Positions 16,836-24,163 of a stretch of DNA of 64,000 nt are shown here, piece after piece (the stretch's first letter is position 1; each line of letters starts with the position of its first letter). The stretch comes from Ralstonia pickettii DTP0602 (lineage in GTDB: Bacteria; Pseudomonadota; Gammaproteobacteria; Burkholderiales; Burkholderiaceae), in contig CP006667.1 in NCBI GenBank assembly GCA_000471925.1, positions 930,001 to 994,000 of the forward strand, read 5' to 3'. The notes below the pieces were generated by a model that did not search any database, was not told where the DNA came from, and saw nothing but the letters and a program-made list of their open reading frames with translations. The position numbers were made by a program, and so were the translations under genes.

Positions 16836-17405
16836 TTACTCGGCGCCGCGCGGCGTCGGGTAGCGGACTTCCAGGATATCGATCTGCTCGACCCCGGCAG
16901 GCGTGCGCAACGCCACGGTGTCGCCTTCGCGCGCCTTGATCAGTGCCTTGGCGATCGGCGAGATCCAGCTTACGTGGTTGCTGTCCAGGTCGACTTCATC
17001 CATGCCGACAATGGTGATGGTGGTTTCTTCGCCGGCGCGATTGACATAGGTGACGGTGGCGCCGAAAAAGATCTGGTCGTTGTCGCCCTGCAGGGACGGG
17101 TCGACCACCTCGGCCTTGTCCAGTCGGCGCGTCAGGAAGCGGATGCGGCGGTCGATTTCGCGCAGACGCTTCTTGCCGTACAGGTAGTCGCCGTTCTCGG
17201 AGCGGTCGCCATTGGATGCCGCCCACGACACGATCTGCACCACATCGGGCCGGTCGACGTCGATCAGCTGCATCAATTCATTGCGCAGGCGGTTGTAGCC
17301 TCCGGCGGTGATGTAGTTCTTGGTGCCGGGAGGTAGCGGCGTTGCGCCTTCGGGGAGGTCGTCGTCCTCGTCGCCAGACGACTCTTTGACAAATGCCTTG
17401 TTCAT
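16836..17405 (-). CDS. greB: Transcription elongation factor GreB
   Basis: A 189-residue Gre factor that rescues backtracked RNA polymerase by stimulating transcript cleavage. The coiled-coil N-domain (NYITAGGYNRLRNELMQL to REIDRRIRFLTRRL) carries the acidic tip within NGDRSENGDYLYGKKR; the C-terminal FKBP-like domain has VTIVG-like strands and ISPIAKALIKAREGD. It opens MNKAFVKESSGDEDDD, a GreB-type start with an acidic extension. An upstream in-frame GTG at 17417 would add four residues. Convergent with spoT, only 23 bases apart. Confidence 0.93.
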   Translation of the reverse strand: MNKAFVKESSGDEDDDLPEGATPLPPGTKNYITAGGYNRLRNELMQLIDVDRPDVVQIVSWAASNGDRSENGDYLYGKKRLREIDRRIRFLTRRLDKAEVVDPSLQGDNDQIFFGATVTYVNRAGEETTITIVGMDEVDLDSNHVSWISPIAKALIKAREGDTVALRTPAGVEQIDILEVRYPTPRGAE

Positions 17406-17495
17406 GGTCCGGATCACTTCTTCGGGTACTCATTATAGAAAAACGCTGGCGGGAGGCCCACATCACAAAAAAATGAGAAAAAGTTGCGGAGGGGC

Positions 17496-17523
17496 TTCAC
17501 AAAATCCAAAACTCAGATATAAT
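17496..17523 (+). promoter_or_regulatory. Promoter of tRNA-Arg
   Basis: TTCACA (17496-17501), a 16-bp spacer and a perfect TATAAT (17518-17523). The tRNA begins 15 bases after the -10 box. Confidence 0.75.
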
Positions 17524-17537
17524 CTCTTTTCTCGAGT

Positions 17538-17614
17538 GCGGCTGTAGCTCAGTTGGATAGAGTACTTGGCTACGAACCAAGGGGTCGTGGGTTCGAATCC
17601 TGCCAGCCGCGCCA
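17538..17614 (+). tRNA. tRNA-Arg(ACG)
   Basis: The acceptor stem GCGGCTG pairs with CAGCCGC, the anticodon stem-loop is TTGG-CTACGAA-CCAA (anticodon ACG, read as inosine-CG), the T-loop is GTTCGAATC, and CCA is encoded. It has its own promoter and terminator. Confidence 0.97.
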
Positions 17615-17631
17615 CCTATGTAGAAAGAAGA

Positions 17632-17658
17632 GGGCTTCCGGAAACGGAAGCCCTTTTT
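17632..17658 (+). terminator. Rho-independent terminator of tRNA-Arg
   Basis: GGGCTTCCG, loop GAAA (a stable tetraloop), CGGAAGCCC, then five T. Confidence 0.92.
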
Positions 17659-17812
17659 GTTTCTCCGCTCTCCGTTCGTCCTCCTCGTTTCCCCCCAGTT
17701 CCATTCCAGATCGCTCGCTGACAGCGCGATTGCTGCGTCATACCTTGCACACGCACGTGCAGCCTCCTAGGCTCGAAGCAGCACCACCATATCCGACCCT
17801 GGAGCAAATTGC

Positions 17813-18073
17813 ATGGAACACGCAGACTGGCGCGTCGAGGAGTATCGCGGCATGGACGTCTATGTCCTGGTGTCGCCGCAAGGCGGGGGCAGTATCGGGC
17901 GATGGGGTTATGAAGTGCGGGTGTCGCAGGAGGGGGCAGACCCTGCCGATGCAGGCGATACCGAGCTGCTTGCCAGCGGTCCGCAACAGTTCGCCACGCG
18001 CCATGCGGCGGAAGTGGCGGCATTCGGTGCGGGCTATGCGCTGGTGGACCGCCTGCTCGGGCCACCGGTGTGA
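17813..18073 (+). CDS. Hypothetical protein, 86 residues
   Basis: Not recognised. A compact acidic protein with alternating beta-type segments (VDVYVLVSPQ-like, GRWGYEVRVSQE) and an Ala-rich helix near the C-terminus (FATRHAAEVAAFGAGYALVD). It resembles the small single-domain proteins of Burkholderiaceae that cover amino-acid-substituted modification sites, but no named family is certain. TGGAGC precedes the ATG at a suitable distance. Between tRNA-Arg and another small orphan gene; no signal peptide. Confidence 0.6.
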   Translation: MEHADWRVEEYRGMDVYVLVSPQGGGSIGRWGYEVRVSQEGADPADAGDTELLASGPQQFATRHAAEVAAFGAGYALVDRLLGPPV

Positions 18074-18261
18074 TACCTGCGCGCGGCATGCAGGCCTTGT
18101 GGCGCACCTGGATGCGCCATTGCGATTGGCGCAACGGCTTATATCAAACCGTGATCCATCGTCATTGACCTGGATCATTTTTGATTGGGGCCGGCATTCC
18201 TACGCTGGAAGCGGACGGGCGAAGTCTCGCTCGCCATTGCAGCACAAGGAGTGCCTCCGCC

Positions 18262-18489
18262 ATGCCGGAATATGAAGGCTACAAGATCGTCTATGAAGTG
18301 ATTGCGCTGCCCAAGGGCAAGTGGGCCATCCTGGTCGAGATCATCCGTCGCACCGACGGCGAGATCCTCGCAGGACGCCACAATCCCTTTCCCAATCGTT
18401 CGTTCGACACCAAGCTCGAAGCGCTGGGCCAGGTCAACCGCTCTATGTCGAGACCGCGCTCATGGCGCATGAACTGGACGGCAAACTGA
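18262..18489 (+). CDS. Hypothetical protein, 75 residues, C-terminus probably frameshifted
   Basis: The start ATG follows a good AAGGAG site. The first about 58 residues (EYEGYKIVYEVIALPKGKWAI onward) look like a folded small domain. In frame, the end is Arg/Trp-rich (SMSRPRSWRMNWTAN) and unlike the rest. Shifting by -1 near 18435 gives a natural-looking helix, LYVETALMAHELDGKLKRIA, ending at 18503. This suggests loss of one base around 18430-18440 (a real mutation or a sequence error). Function unknown; no neighbour gives a clue. Confidence 0.55.
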   Translation: MPEYEGYKIVYEVIALPKGKWAILVEIIRRTDGEILAGRHNPFPNRSFDTKLEALGQVNRSMSRPRSWRMNWTAN

Positions 18490-18562
18490 AGCGCATCGCA
18501 TGAAGCGCGGCACGCGCAAACATGCAGGCACGAACGATTTCACGCGCAGGCAAAGATAATGC

Positions 18563-18591
18563 TTGCCATGCGCGTGTGAATCAGACATAAT
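18563..18591 (+). promoter_or_regulatory. Promoter of initiator tRNA, within an inverted repeat
   Basis: TTGCCA (18563-18568), 17-bp spacer, CATAAT (18586-18591), 14 bases before the tRNA. The -35 box lies in the right arm of an imperfect inverted repeat spanning about 18538-18580 (TTCACGCGC..GGCAA with TTGCC..GCGCGTGTGAA). Confidence 0.65.
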
Positions 18592-18604
18592 CTTTTTCTT
18601 CAGA

Positions 18605-18680
18605 CGCGGGGTGGAGCAGTTGGCAGCTCGTCGGGCTCATAACCCGAAGGTCGCAGGTTCAAGTCCTGCCCCCGCAACCA
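18605..18680 (+). tRNA. Initiator tRNA-fMet(CAT)
   Basis: It begins CGCGGGG, so position 1 does not pair with the acceptor's 3' A, the initiator hallmark. The anticodon stem has three G-C pairs (GGG-CTCATAA-CCC), the T-loop is GTTCAAGTC, and CCA is encoded. The D-loop is one base shorter than in E. coli. Confidence 0.96.
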
Positions 18681-18719
18681 ACGCCTTTCGCGGCATTCGC
18701 CGCAATCCTTCAAGGCGTT
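18680..18719 (+). terminator. Nested hairpin after tRNA-fMet, possible terminator
   Basis: The outer arms AACGCCTT (18680-18687) and AAGGCGTT (18712-18719) enclose an inner stem GCGGC-ATTC-GCCGC (18690-18703). There is no T-tract, so it may act as a processing or Rho-linked end rather than an intrinsic terminator. Confidence 0.4.
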
Positions 18720-18793
18720 GCCCTATAGGCCGTCCGGCCAGATTGACTCTCACAGCTTCGATGTAATACTGCGCGACGCGCAACCATTGGCGT

Positions 18794-19075
18794 CTATGCG
18801 CGCACCAGTTCCGCCGCGCGCGTGAACGTATCGCGCACCAGCGGCTGGTCTTCGCGGTCGGCGGCCTGCGCGCGTTCACGCAGCCGCGAGGCCAGCACGG
18901 TCAGCGTTCCCTGCGCCTGCGGACCGCCGGCGGCCTGGCATTTCGTTACCGCCTCGCGCATCACCGTATCGAGTTCGCCGCTGACATCGGCACCATCGAA
19001 GGCGCTCACCGAAAGGGCCGAAATACGTTCCAGGTAGAGATTGACCAACGCTTCGTCATGTAGCGGTTCGGACAT
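18794..19075 (-). CDS. Hypothetical protein, 93 residues
   Basis: Not recognised. Acidic, mostly helical protein (SEPLHDEALVNLYLERISAL, then VMREAVTKCQAAGG and LASRLRERAQAADRE). The start is fixed by an AAGGAGA ribosome site 6 bases upstream of the ATG; the longer open frame upstream lacks support. It has one cysteine, no signal and no membrane segment. It may be transcribed with the gene at 19298-19606 upstream, though a 220-base gap without visible features separates them. Confidence 0.65.
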   Translation of the reverse strand: MSEPLHDEALVNLYLERISALSVSAFDGADVSGELDTVMREAVTKCQAAGGPQAQGTLTVLASRLRERAQAADREDQPLVRDTFTRAAELVRA

Positions 19076-19297
19076 GTCTTCTCCTTGTCGGGGACGGGAA
19101 CAGCAAAACCATTGTAGTGGAGCCGCCGCCTGCAAAGGCAGGTGTCGCAGACACTCGGCCAGGTGCACGAAGCGGTCATCGGGCTGACCGGCGTCTATCG
19201 CAACCTGCTGCGGCGCTTGGCCGACGCGTGAGCGCCACCAGCGCCCGGCGCCGTGCTTCGGCGGGGCGCTGCAGCGATGCGGCAAAGCGTGGCGCGG

Positions 19298-19606
19298 CTA
19301 GTCGTCGCGCCGTCGTCGCATCTGCAACTGTTCGATGGGAGAGGGCTGGATGCGCCGCCGCGCCGGGCGCAGCGCGCGGTTCGGCCACAGCACGTAGTTG
19401 GTGTGCGGGTCCAGCGGCTTGCCGAAGTACGAGACCCAGACCTGTACGCCGTGCTCGGTTTCGGCAACGATGGCCGCGACGGCGCGCGCCGCGGCGGAAG
19501 GGGACTTGAGCAGTTCCGCCAGGGCTTCGACGCCCTGCACGACATGATGCTTCACCCCTGCAAACCATGCGTACTGACGCATGGCGGACAACAAACGCTT
19601 GGTCAT
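19298..19606 (-). CDS. Hypothetical protein, 102 residues
   Basis: Not recognised. The N-terminal half is helical (MTKRLLSAMRQYAWFAGVKHH..VEALAELLKSPSAAARAVAA); the middle has short strands (GVQVWVSYFGKPLDP). It ends in an Arg-rich basic tail (RALRPARRRIQPSP..RRRRDD) that could bind nucleic acid. No ribosome site stands out. Nothing supported was found in the 167 bases between it and the MocR gene at 19774. Confidence 0.55.
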   Translation of the reverse strand: MTKRLLSAMRQYAWFAGVKHHVVQGVEALAELLKSPSAAARAVAAIVAETEHGVQVWVSYFGKPLDPHTNYVLWPNRALRPARRRIQPSPIEQLQMRRRRDD

Positions 19607-19773
19607 GAACGCTACTCTGGTGGTGTGTGGAAATGCGAATGAGCGAGTAAGACTGGCGCTCGTCCGATTTGTTCACGGCATATTTGCGGTCACTAGTATG
19701 ACTGCGGCGCTATGTCACCGGCATGTCGCGAGCGCGGCATGCATCACCTGGTGCGATTTCCGTGCCGCGTGCA

Positions 19774-21222
19774 TCACGCGGCATGTGGCGGTAACGGTGC
19801 CAGCGCAGAGAGTACCATTGCCAGCCGGTCCAGTGCGGGGTCGATAGCGAGCAGATCGATCGCGCCGAAGCCCAGCAACAGGCCTGCGCAGGTGGCGGGC
19901 TGCTGTGCATAGAACGGGTCGAGCGTGGCGAGCTCCAGGTCAGCCAGCCGCGCCATCGACACCAGCGTTTCGGTCGCCACCGGCACGCGCAGCCGCGCCG
20001 CCAGGTGGAAGCCAGCGATCGCCGGCAGCGGCTCCAGCCACGGCGACAGGTCGCCATGCAGTCGCGCCAGCAAGCGCGCGCGCCGCTGCGTGTGGCGCAC
20101 ATGCGAGCGCCGGATATGGCGCAGCAGGTGTCCCTCGGCCAGGAAGCGCGCCAGCGCCTGCTGGATCAGCGTCGGCGTGTACCAGTCCATCAGGTGCTTG
20201 ACCTTGCGCGCCGCCGGCATCAACCACGGCGGTACCACCATGTAGCCGCCGCGCAGATTGGCCACCAGCGTTTTCGAGAAGGTGCCGAGGTAGACCACGC
20301 AGCCGTGCCGGTCCAGCGTCTGCAGCGCGTCGAGCGCCTGCCCGCCGTAGCGGAATTCGCTGTCGTAGTCGTCTTCCAGGATCACCGCATGACAGCGCGC
20401 GGCCCAGTCCAGCAGCGCCTGCCGCCGCGCCAGGCTCATCGGCACGCCCAGCGGCGACTGGTGCGAGGGCGTGACGTAGACCAGCGTGGCGTCGTTCGGC
20501 AGCGCCGCCACCACCAGCCCTTCGCCGTCGACCGGCACCGGCACCACGCGTGCGCCCATTCCCTGGAACAGCGCACGCGCCATCGGATAACCCGGATCTT
20601 CGATCGCCACCACCGCGCCCGGTCCGAGCACCAGCCTGGCCATCAGGTCGATGCCCTGCTGCGAGCCACCGCTGACCAGGATATCGGTGGGTGCGCTCTG
20701 CACTCCGCGGGTGAAGGCGATATGGCGGGCGATGGCCTGCCGCAACGCCATCTCGCCGGCGGGATCGGCCGGGCCGGCCGGACGTTGCCGCTCGGCGGCC
20801 AGTGCCGCGCGTACGCAGCGCGACCACGCCTCGTGCGGAAAGCGCGCGGTATCGGATTGGCCGGGCTGGAAGGCATAGCGCGCCGCGCCCGCCGGGCCGA
20901 GAAAGGGCGTTTCCACCGCCATCCAGCGCTGCACCGCGGGCGGCAGCACCGGCGCCGCCGCCAAGAGCACGGGCGGCCGGGCCAGCCCTTCGGCCACATA
21001 GGTGCCGTCACCGACGCGGGCATGCAGCCAGCCTTCGGCGACCAGGCGCTCATAGGCGGTGGTCACGGTCTTGCGCGCCACGCCCAGTTGGGTGCAGAGC
21101 AGGCGCGTGGGCGGCATGCGCGCTCCGGCTTCCAGGCGACCGGCCTGGATCGCGTCGCGGATCTGGTGGACGATCTGCGCGGTCAGGTCGCTGGCCTGGT
21201 CCAGGGCGAGGTGCAGTTCCAT
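19774..21222 (-). CDS. MocR-family transcriptional regulator (GntR wHTH fused to aminotransferase fold)
   Basis: A 482-residue MocR/PdxR-type protein. The N-terminal winged helix (QIVHQIRDAIQAGRLEAGARMPPTR to AYERLVAEGWLHARVGDGTYV) is joined to a type I aminotransferase domain with the PLP lysine in GTFSKTLVANLRGGY, and SGGSQQGIDLMARLV and EDPGYPMARALF. These proteins sense PLP adducts and control nearby, often divergent, genes. The likely target is the divergent CMD-family gene at 21377. I use ATG 21222; a TTG at 21255 would add 11 residues. Confidence 0.9.
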   Translation of the reverse strand: MELHLALDQASDLTAQIVHQIRDAIQAGRLEAGARMPPTRLLCTQLGVARKTVTTAYERLVAEGWLHARVGDGTYVAEGLARPPVLLAAAPVLPPAVQRWMAVETPFLGPAGAARYAFQPGQSDTARFPHEAWSRCVRAALAAERQRPAGPADPAGEMALRQAIARHIAFTRGVQSAPTDILVSGGSQQGIDLMARLVLGPGAVVAIEDPGYPMARALFQGMGARVVPVPVDGEGLVVAALPNDATLVYVTPSHQSPLGVPMSLARRQALLDWAARCHAVILEDDYDSEFRYGGQALDALQTLDRHGCVVYLGTFSKTLVANLRGGYMVVPPWLMPAARKVKHLMDWYTPTLIQQALARFLAEGHLLRHIRRSHVRHTQRRARLLARLHGDLSPWLEPLPAIAGFHLAARLRVPVATETLVSMARLADLELATLDPFYAQQPATCAGLLLGFGAIDLLAIDPALDRLAMVLSALAPLPPHAA

Positions 21223-21266
21223 GGCGGTCCGGGGCGGGGGAAACTGGTCTACCAAGTCTGCCGTAA

Positions 21267-21288
21267 ATTGGCCGTGTACGGCGCCAAT
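21267..21288. promoter_or_regulatory. Inverted repeat between the MocR regulator and its divergent neighbour
   Basis: ATTGGC (21267-21272) and GCCAAT (21283-21288) form a 6-bp inverted repeat centred in the 154-bp divergent intergenic region. A candidate MocR operator; promoter boxes were not clear. Confidence 0.35.
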
Positions 21289-21376
21289 CTGGAGGCCTAT
21301 CTTTCATTCCAACGGGCACCGGCAGAACGCGCCAGGTGCCTGCAAGGATCCAACCCTGACGAACTGGAGAACCACC

Positions 21377-21820
21377 ATGGAAGAACGGATGAACTGGCAG
21401 GACGTGGCCCCGGACGCCTACAAGGCGATGATCGGACTGGAGGTCTACCTGGCGCGCTGCTCGCTGGAATCCAGCCTGAAGGAACTGGTGAAGATCCGCG
21501 CCTCGCAGATCAACGGCTGCGCCTTCTGCCTGGACATGCACGTGGCCGACGCCCGCAAGCATGGCGAAAGCGAGCGCCGCCTGAACCTGCTGCCCGCCTG
21601 GCGCGAGGTGAGCTGGTTCACCCCGCGCGAGCGCGCCGCGCTGGCCTGGACCGAGGCACTGACACTGCTGCCGCAAAGCCAGGCGCCGGACGCGGACTAC
21701 AACGCGCTGCGCGAGCAGTTCTCGGAAAAGGAAATGGCCGACCTGACGCTGCTGATCTCGGCCATCAACGCCTGGAACCGCTTCGGCGTGGGCTTCCGCC
21801 GCCAGCCGCCGGCACTGTAA
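21377..21820 (+). CDS. Carboxymuconolactone decarboxylase family protein (AhpD-like)
   Basis: A 147-residue all-helical protein. The CMD core VKIRASQINGCAFCLDMHVADARKHGES has the CxxC plus downstream His of AhpD-type peroxidase-like members (about residues 47-63). Such proteins reduce alkyl hydroperoxides or act as thiol-disulphide oxidoreductases; true decarboxylases lack the CxxC pair, so decarboxylation is unlikely. The ATG follows a CTGGAGA site. Divergent from the MocR gene, which probably regulates it. Confidence 0.9.
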   Translation: MEERMNWQDVAPDAYKAMIGLEVYLARCSLESSLKELVKIRASQINGCAFCLDMHVADARKHGESERRLNLLPAWREVSWFTPRERAALAWTEALTLLPQSQAPDADYNALREQFSEKEMADLTLLISAINAWNRFGVGFRRQPPAL

Positions 21821-21938
21821 GCGTCCCGCCTCGCTCTCGCCGCGGCCTGTCGATTGACAAGCCGCGGCGCGCTGCATTAGCTTCGTTGCAGATGCTGCAC
21901 AAAGGGCAACCGCCGGCGGCGCCGGCAGGGGAGGCATT

Positions 21939-22410
21939 GTGGCGATACGGCAAGCGGAAGGGGCGCCCGCATCCACGGACAAGGTCGAGGCACGCTGTGA
22001 GCGTGGCAAGGCCCTGCGCCAGCAGGTGCCGCGTGGCGCGCATGACACCATCGGCAACGTCGACCGCGACCCCGTGGCGCTGCTGGAGACCAGCAGCGAA
22101 AGCCCGGGTGCCGCGGCTGGTGCCGCTGCGCTACGGCCGCATGATCGCCAGATCGAGCTGATGGACGCCGAGGTACGCGGCGCTGTGCGGCTGGGTGCTG
22201 GCGCGGGCGCACGCCAAGGCCAGTGGCCTCGGCGCCGAGATCAGCGGCTACCTGGGCCGCAGCGACCGCATGGCCGACGCGATGGTAGGCTATGCCAACG
22301 GCTATGCCGACCAGGTCGAGCGAGACTACGATCAATTCGTGGCCGCGTGCCGTTCGGGCCGCCTGGAGGCGCGCACCGATGCCGACATGGCTGCGGATTT
22401 CCGCGTGTAG
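21939..22410 (+). pseudogene. Remnant of a DUF2252 family gene (internal deletion and frameshift)
   Basis: N- and C-terminal pieces of a DUF2252 protein without the middle. From a GTG at 21939, one frame reads CERGKALRQQVPRGAHDTIG..DRDPVALLE, the family's opening. A frameshift near 22095 leads to RVPRLVPLRYGRM in another frame. In that second frame, a TGA at 22159 is followed directly by YAALCGWVLARAHAKASG and the normal C-terminal end up to the stop at 22410. Roughly 300 residues of the central kinase-like region are missing. Recognition rests on my memory of the family motifs LVPIRYGRM and CGWxLARAHA. Not expected to yield a functional protein. Confidence 0.75.
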
Positions 22411-22443
22411 TTTGGTAATTTTGCCTTGCCAGGAGTCTGCCCC

Positions 22444-22755
22444 ATGACAGAAGACACCCTGCTGCAACTGATGGTGGAAGTAGAGAAGGAAGACCCGATC
22501 GACTACGCCGACCTGCCGTTCGACGACGGCGCGCTGCGCCGTCTGGCATGCCGGCTGATCGCCGAGCGCTCGGTCGAGATGGAAGCGTCCGGCCTGCCAA
22601 CGGAGGCGCTGCTGGCCACGATGTGGGCCTCCACCGCCAAGCTGGTGCTGGAAAACCTGGTGCTCAATGCGCGCCTGCTGACGTTGCAGGGCCTGCCCGA
22701 CGACGCGCAGGCGCTGATCGAGCGCATCGCCCGCCAGTCACGCGGCGAGTCCTGA
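22444..22755 (+). CDS. Hypothetical protein, 103 residues
   Basis: Not recognised. Acidic helical protein (EDTLLQLMVEVEKEDPIDYAD, CRLIAERSVEMEASG, TMWASTAKLVLENLVLNARLL). The ATG is preceded by AGGAG at a good distance, 34 bases after the DUF2252 remnant. The amphipathic helices suggest a protein-interaction role. No cysteine cluster, signal or membrane segment. Confidence 0.65.
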   Translation: MTEDTLLQLMVEVEKEDPIDYADLPFDDGALRRLACRLIAERSVEMEASGLPTEALLATMWASTAKLVLENLVLNARLLTLQGLPDDAQALIERIARQSRGES

Positions 22756-22908
22756 ACGCACCTGCTGGGCACCCGGCCGCGGCCGGGGCCATGTGCCGCA
22801 TCCGGCTCAAGCTGCGGTGCGCCTGCCGTTTCGCTAAAATACCGGTTTTCACCCAGCCTGCCCGCAGCGCTTGTGTTGCGGCGGTGACGGTTGACCAGGA
22901 GGATTTCG

Positions 22909-23811
22909 GTGATCAAGTGGATAATCGTCGCGGGCTACCTCGGTGCCATCCTGTATGTGCACTTCCGCGGCAAGGTGCGCCTGCGCATCTGGCGCCAGCT
23001 GCTGGACCATTCGGCGCTGGTCGCGCCGATCAACTGCTTTATGTACGCGTTCTCGGGCGTGCCGCGCACCCCGTATATTCCGGTCGAAAAATTCCCCGAC
23101 CTGGAAAAGCTGCGCGCCGCCTGGCCTGAAATCCGCGACGAAGGCCTGGCGCTGGCCGCGATGCGCAAGATCAAGGCCGCGGAAAAGAACGACGATGCCG
23201 GCTTCAATTCCTTCTTCAAGTACGGCTGGAAGCGCTTCTATCTGAAGTGGTACGAAGCCCAGCACCCGTCGGCCGAAGTGCTGTGCCCCAAGACGGTTGC
23301 GCTGCTGCGCGAACTGCCGACCGTGAAGGCCGCGATGTTCGCCGAGCTGCCGCCGGGCGGCAAGCTCAACCCGCACCGCGACCCGTTCGCCGGTTCGCTG
23401 CGCTACCACCTGGGCCTGGCCACGCCCAACGACGACCGTTGCTATATCGAGGTCGACGGCGAGCGCCACAGCTGGCGCGACGGCGAAGGCGTGGTGTTCG
23501 ACGAAACCTACCTGCACTGGGCCGAGAACCGCAGCGACGCCAACCGGCTGATCCTGTTTTGCGATATCGAGCGTCCGATGCGCTATGGCTGGGCGACAAA
23601 GTTCAACCACTGGATGGGCCGCAAGGTCATGACCGCGGCCAGCTCGCCTAACGACGAGCATGACCAGACCGGCATGATCAACCGGCTGTTCCGCTTCGTC
23701 TGGCTGGGCGGGCAATACCGGCGGCGCTTCAAGGCCTGGAACCGCAAGGCCTACTACGTGGCCAAGTTCGGGCTGATCGTGGTGGGCGTGGCGTTGATCG
23801 TCTACCTGTAA
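22909..23811 (+). CDS. lpxO: Lipid A 2-hydroxylase LpxO (aspartyl/asparaginyl beta-hydroxylase family)
   Basis: A 300-residue Fe(II)/2-oxoglutarate dioxygenase anchored by hydrophobic helices at both ends (IIVAGYLGAILYVHF and FGLIVVGVALIVYL). The catalytic HxD is in NPHRDPFAGSLRYHLGL (H156, D158), the distal ligand in YLHWAENRSDANR (about H203), and the 2OG-binding Arg follows in NRSDANR. LpxO hydroxylates the secondary acyl chain of lipid A at C2 on the cytoplasmic face of the inner membrane. It starts at GTG with a perfect AGGAGG seven bases upstream. Monocistronic, with a terminator after it. Confidence 0.92.
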   Translation: MIKWIIVAGYLGAILYVHFRGKVRLRIWRQLLDHSALVAPINCFMYAFSGVPRTPYIPVEKFPDLEKLRAAWPEIRDEGLALAAMRKIKAAEKNDDAGFNSFFKYGWKRFYLKWYEAQHPSAEVLCPKTVALLRELPTVKAAMFAELPPGGKLNPHRDPFAGSLRYHLGLATPNDDRCYIEVDGERHSWRDGEGVVFDETYLHWAENRSDANRLILFCDIERPMRYGWATKFNHWMGRKVMTAASSPNDEHDQTGMINRLFRFVWLGGQYRRRFKAWNRKAYYVAKFGLIVVGVALIVYL

Positions 23812-23816
23812 TACGC

Positions 23817-23842
23817 AAGAGAGCCGGCTTGCCGGCTCTTTG
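23817..23842 (+). terminator. Rho-independent terminator of lpxO
   Basis: Stem AAGAGAGCCGGC, loop TT, GCCGGCTCTTT, directly after the stop codon. Confidence 0.85.
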
Positions 23843-23889
23843 CTTTGGGCGGTCCGCCGCCTCTCCTTCACCTCGACACGGAGATCGCG

Positions 23890-24144
23890 ATGTGCGTTCG
23901 TACCGCACTGTGGGTGGCCGGCGCCATTTGCGCGACTGGCTGCGCCACCACGCCTGCAGAACGCCCGGCAGACACCGGCGCCGCCATCGGCATGGCGAAC
24001 CCCGCCTCGGTCAATTGCACGCAACGCGGCGGCAAGCTGCAGATCGTGTCGACGCCCGGCGGCCAGACTGGCATCTGCACTTTTCCGTCCGGCAAGCAGT
24101 GCGAGGAGTGGGCGCTGATGCGCGGCGAATGCTCGCCGGGCTGA
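23890..24144 (+). CDS. DUF333 family small lipoprotein
   Basis: An 84-residue putative lipoprotein. A short signal peptide ends in ICATGC, an acceptable lipobox. The mature part has the DUF333 pattern: NPASVNCTQRGGKLQI, then GGQTGICTFPSGKQCEEWAL, with paired cysteines expected to form disulphides. The family is sometimes named hemolysin-like, but no haemolytic role is established. A GGAGA site precedes the ATG. Confidence 0.82.
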   Translation: MCVRTALWVAGAICATGCATTPAERPADTGAAIGMANPASVNCTQRGGKLQIVSTPGGQTGICTFPSGKQCEEWALMRGECSPG

Positions 24145-24163
24145 AACACGCCCGGCCAGTCCC

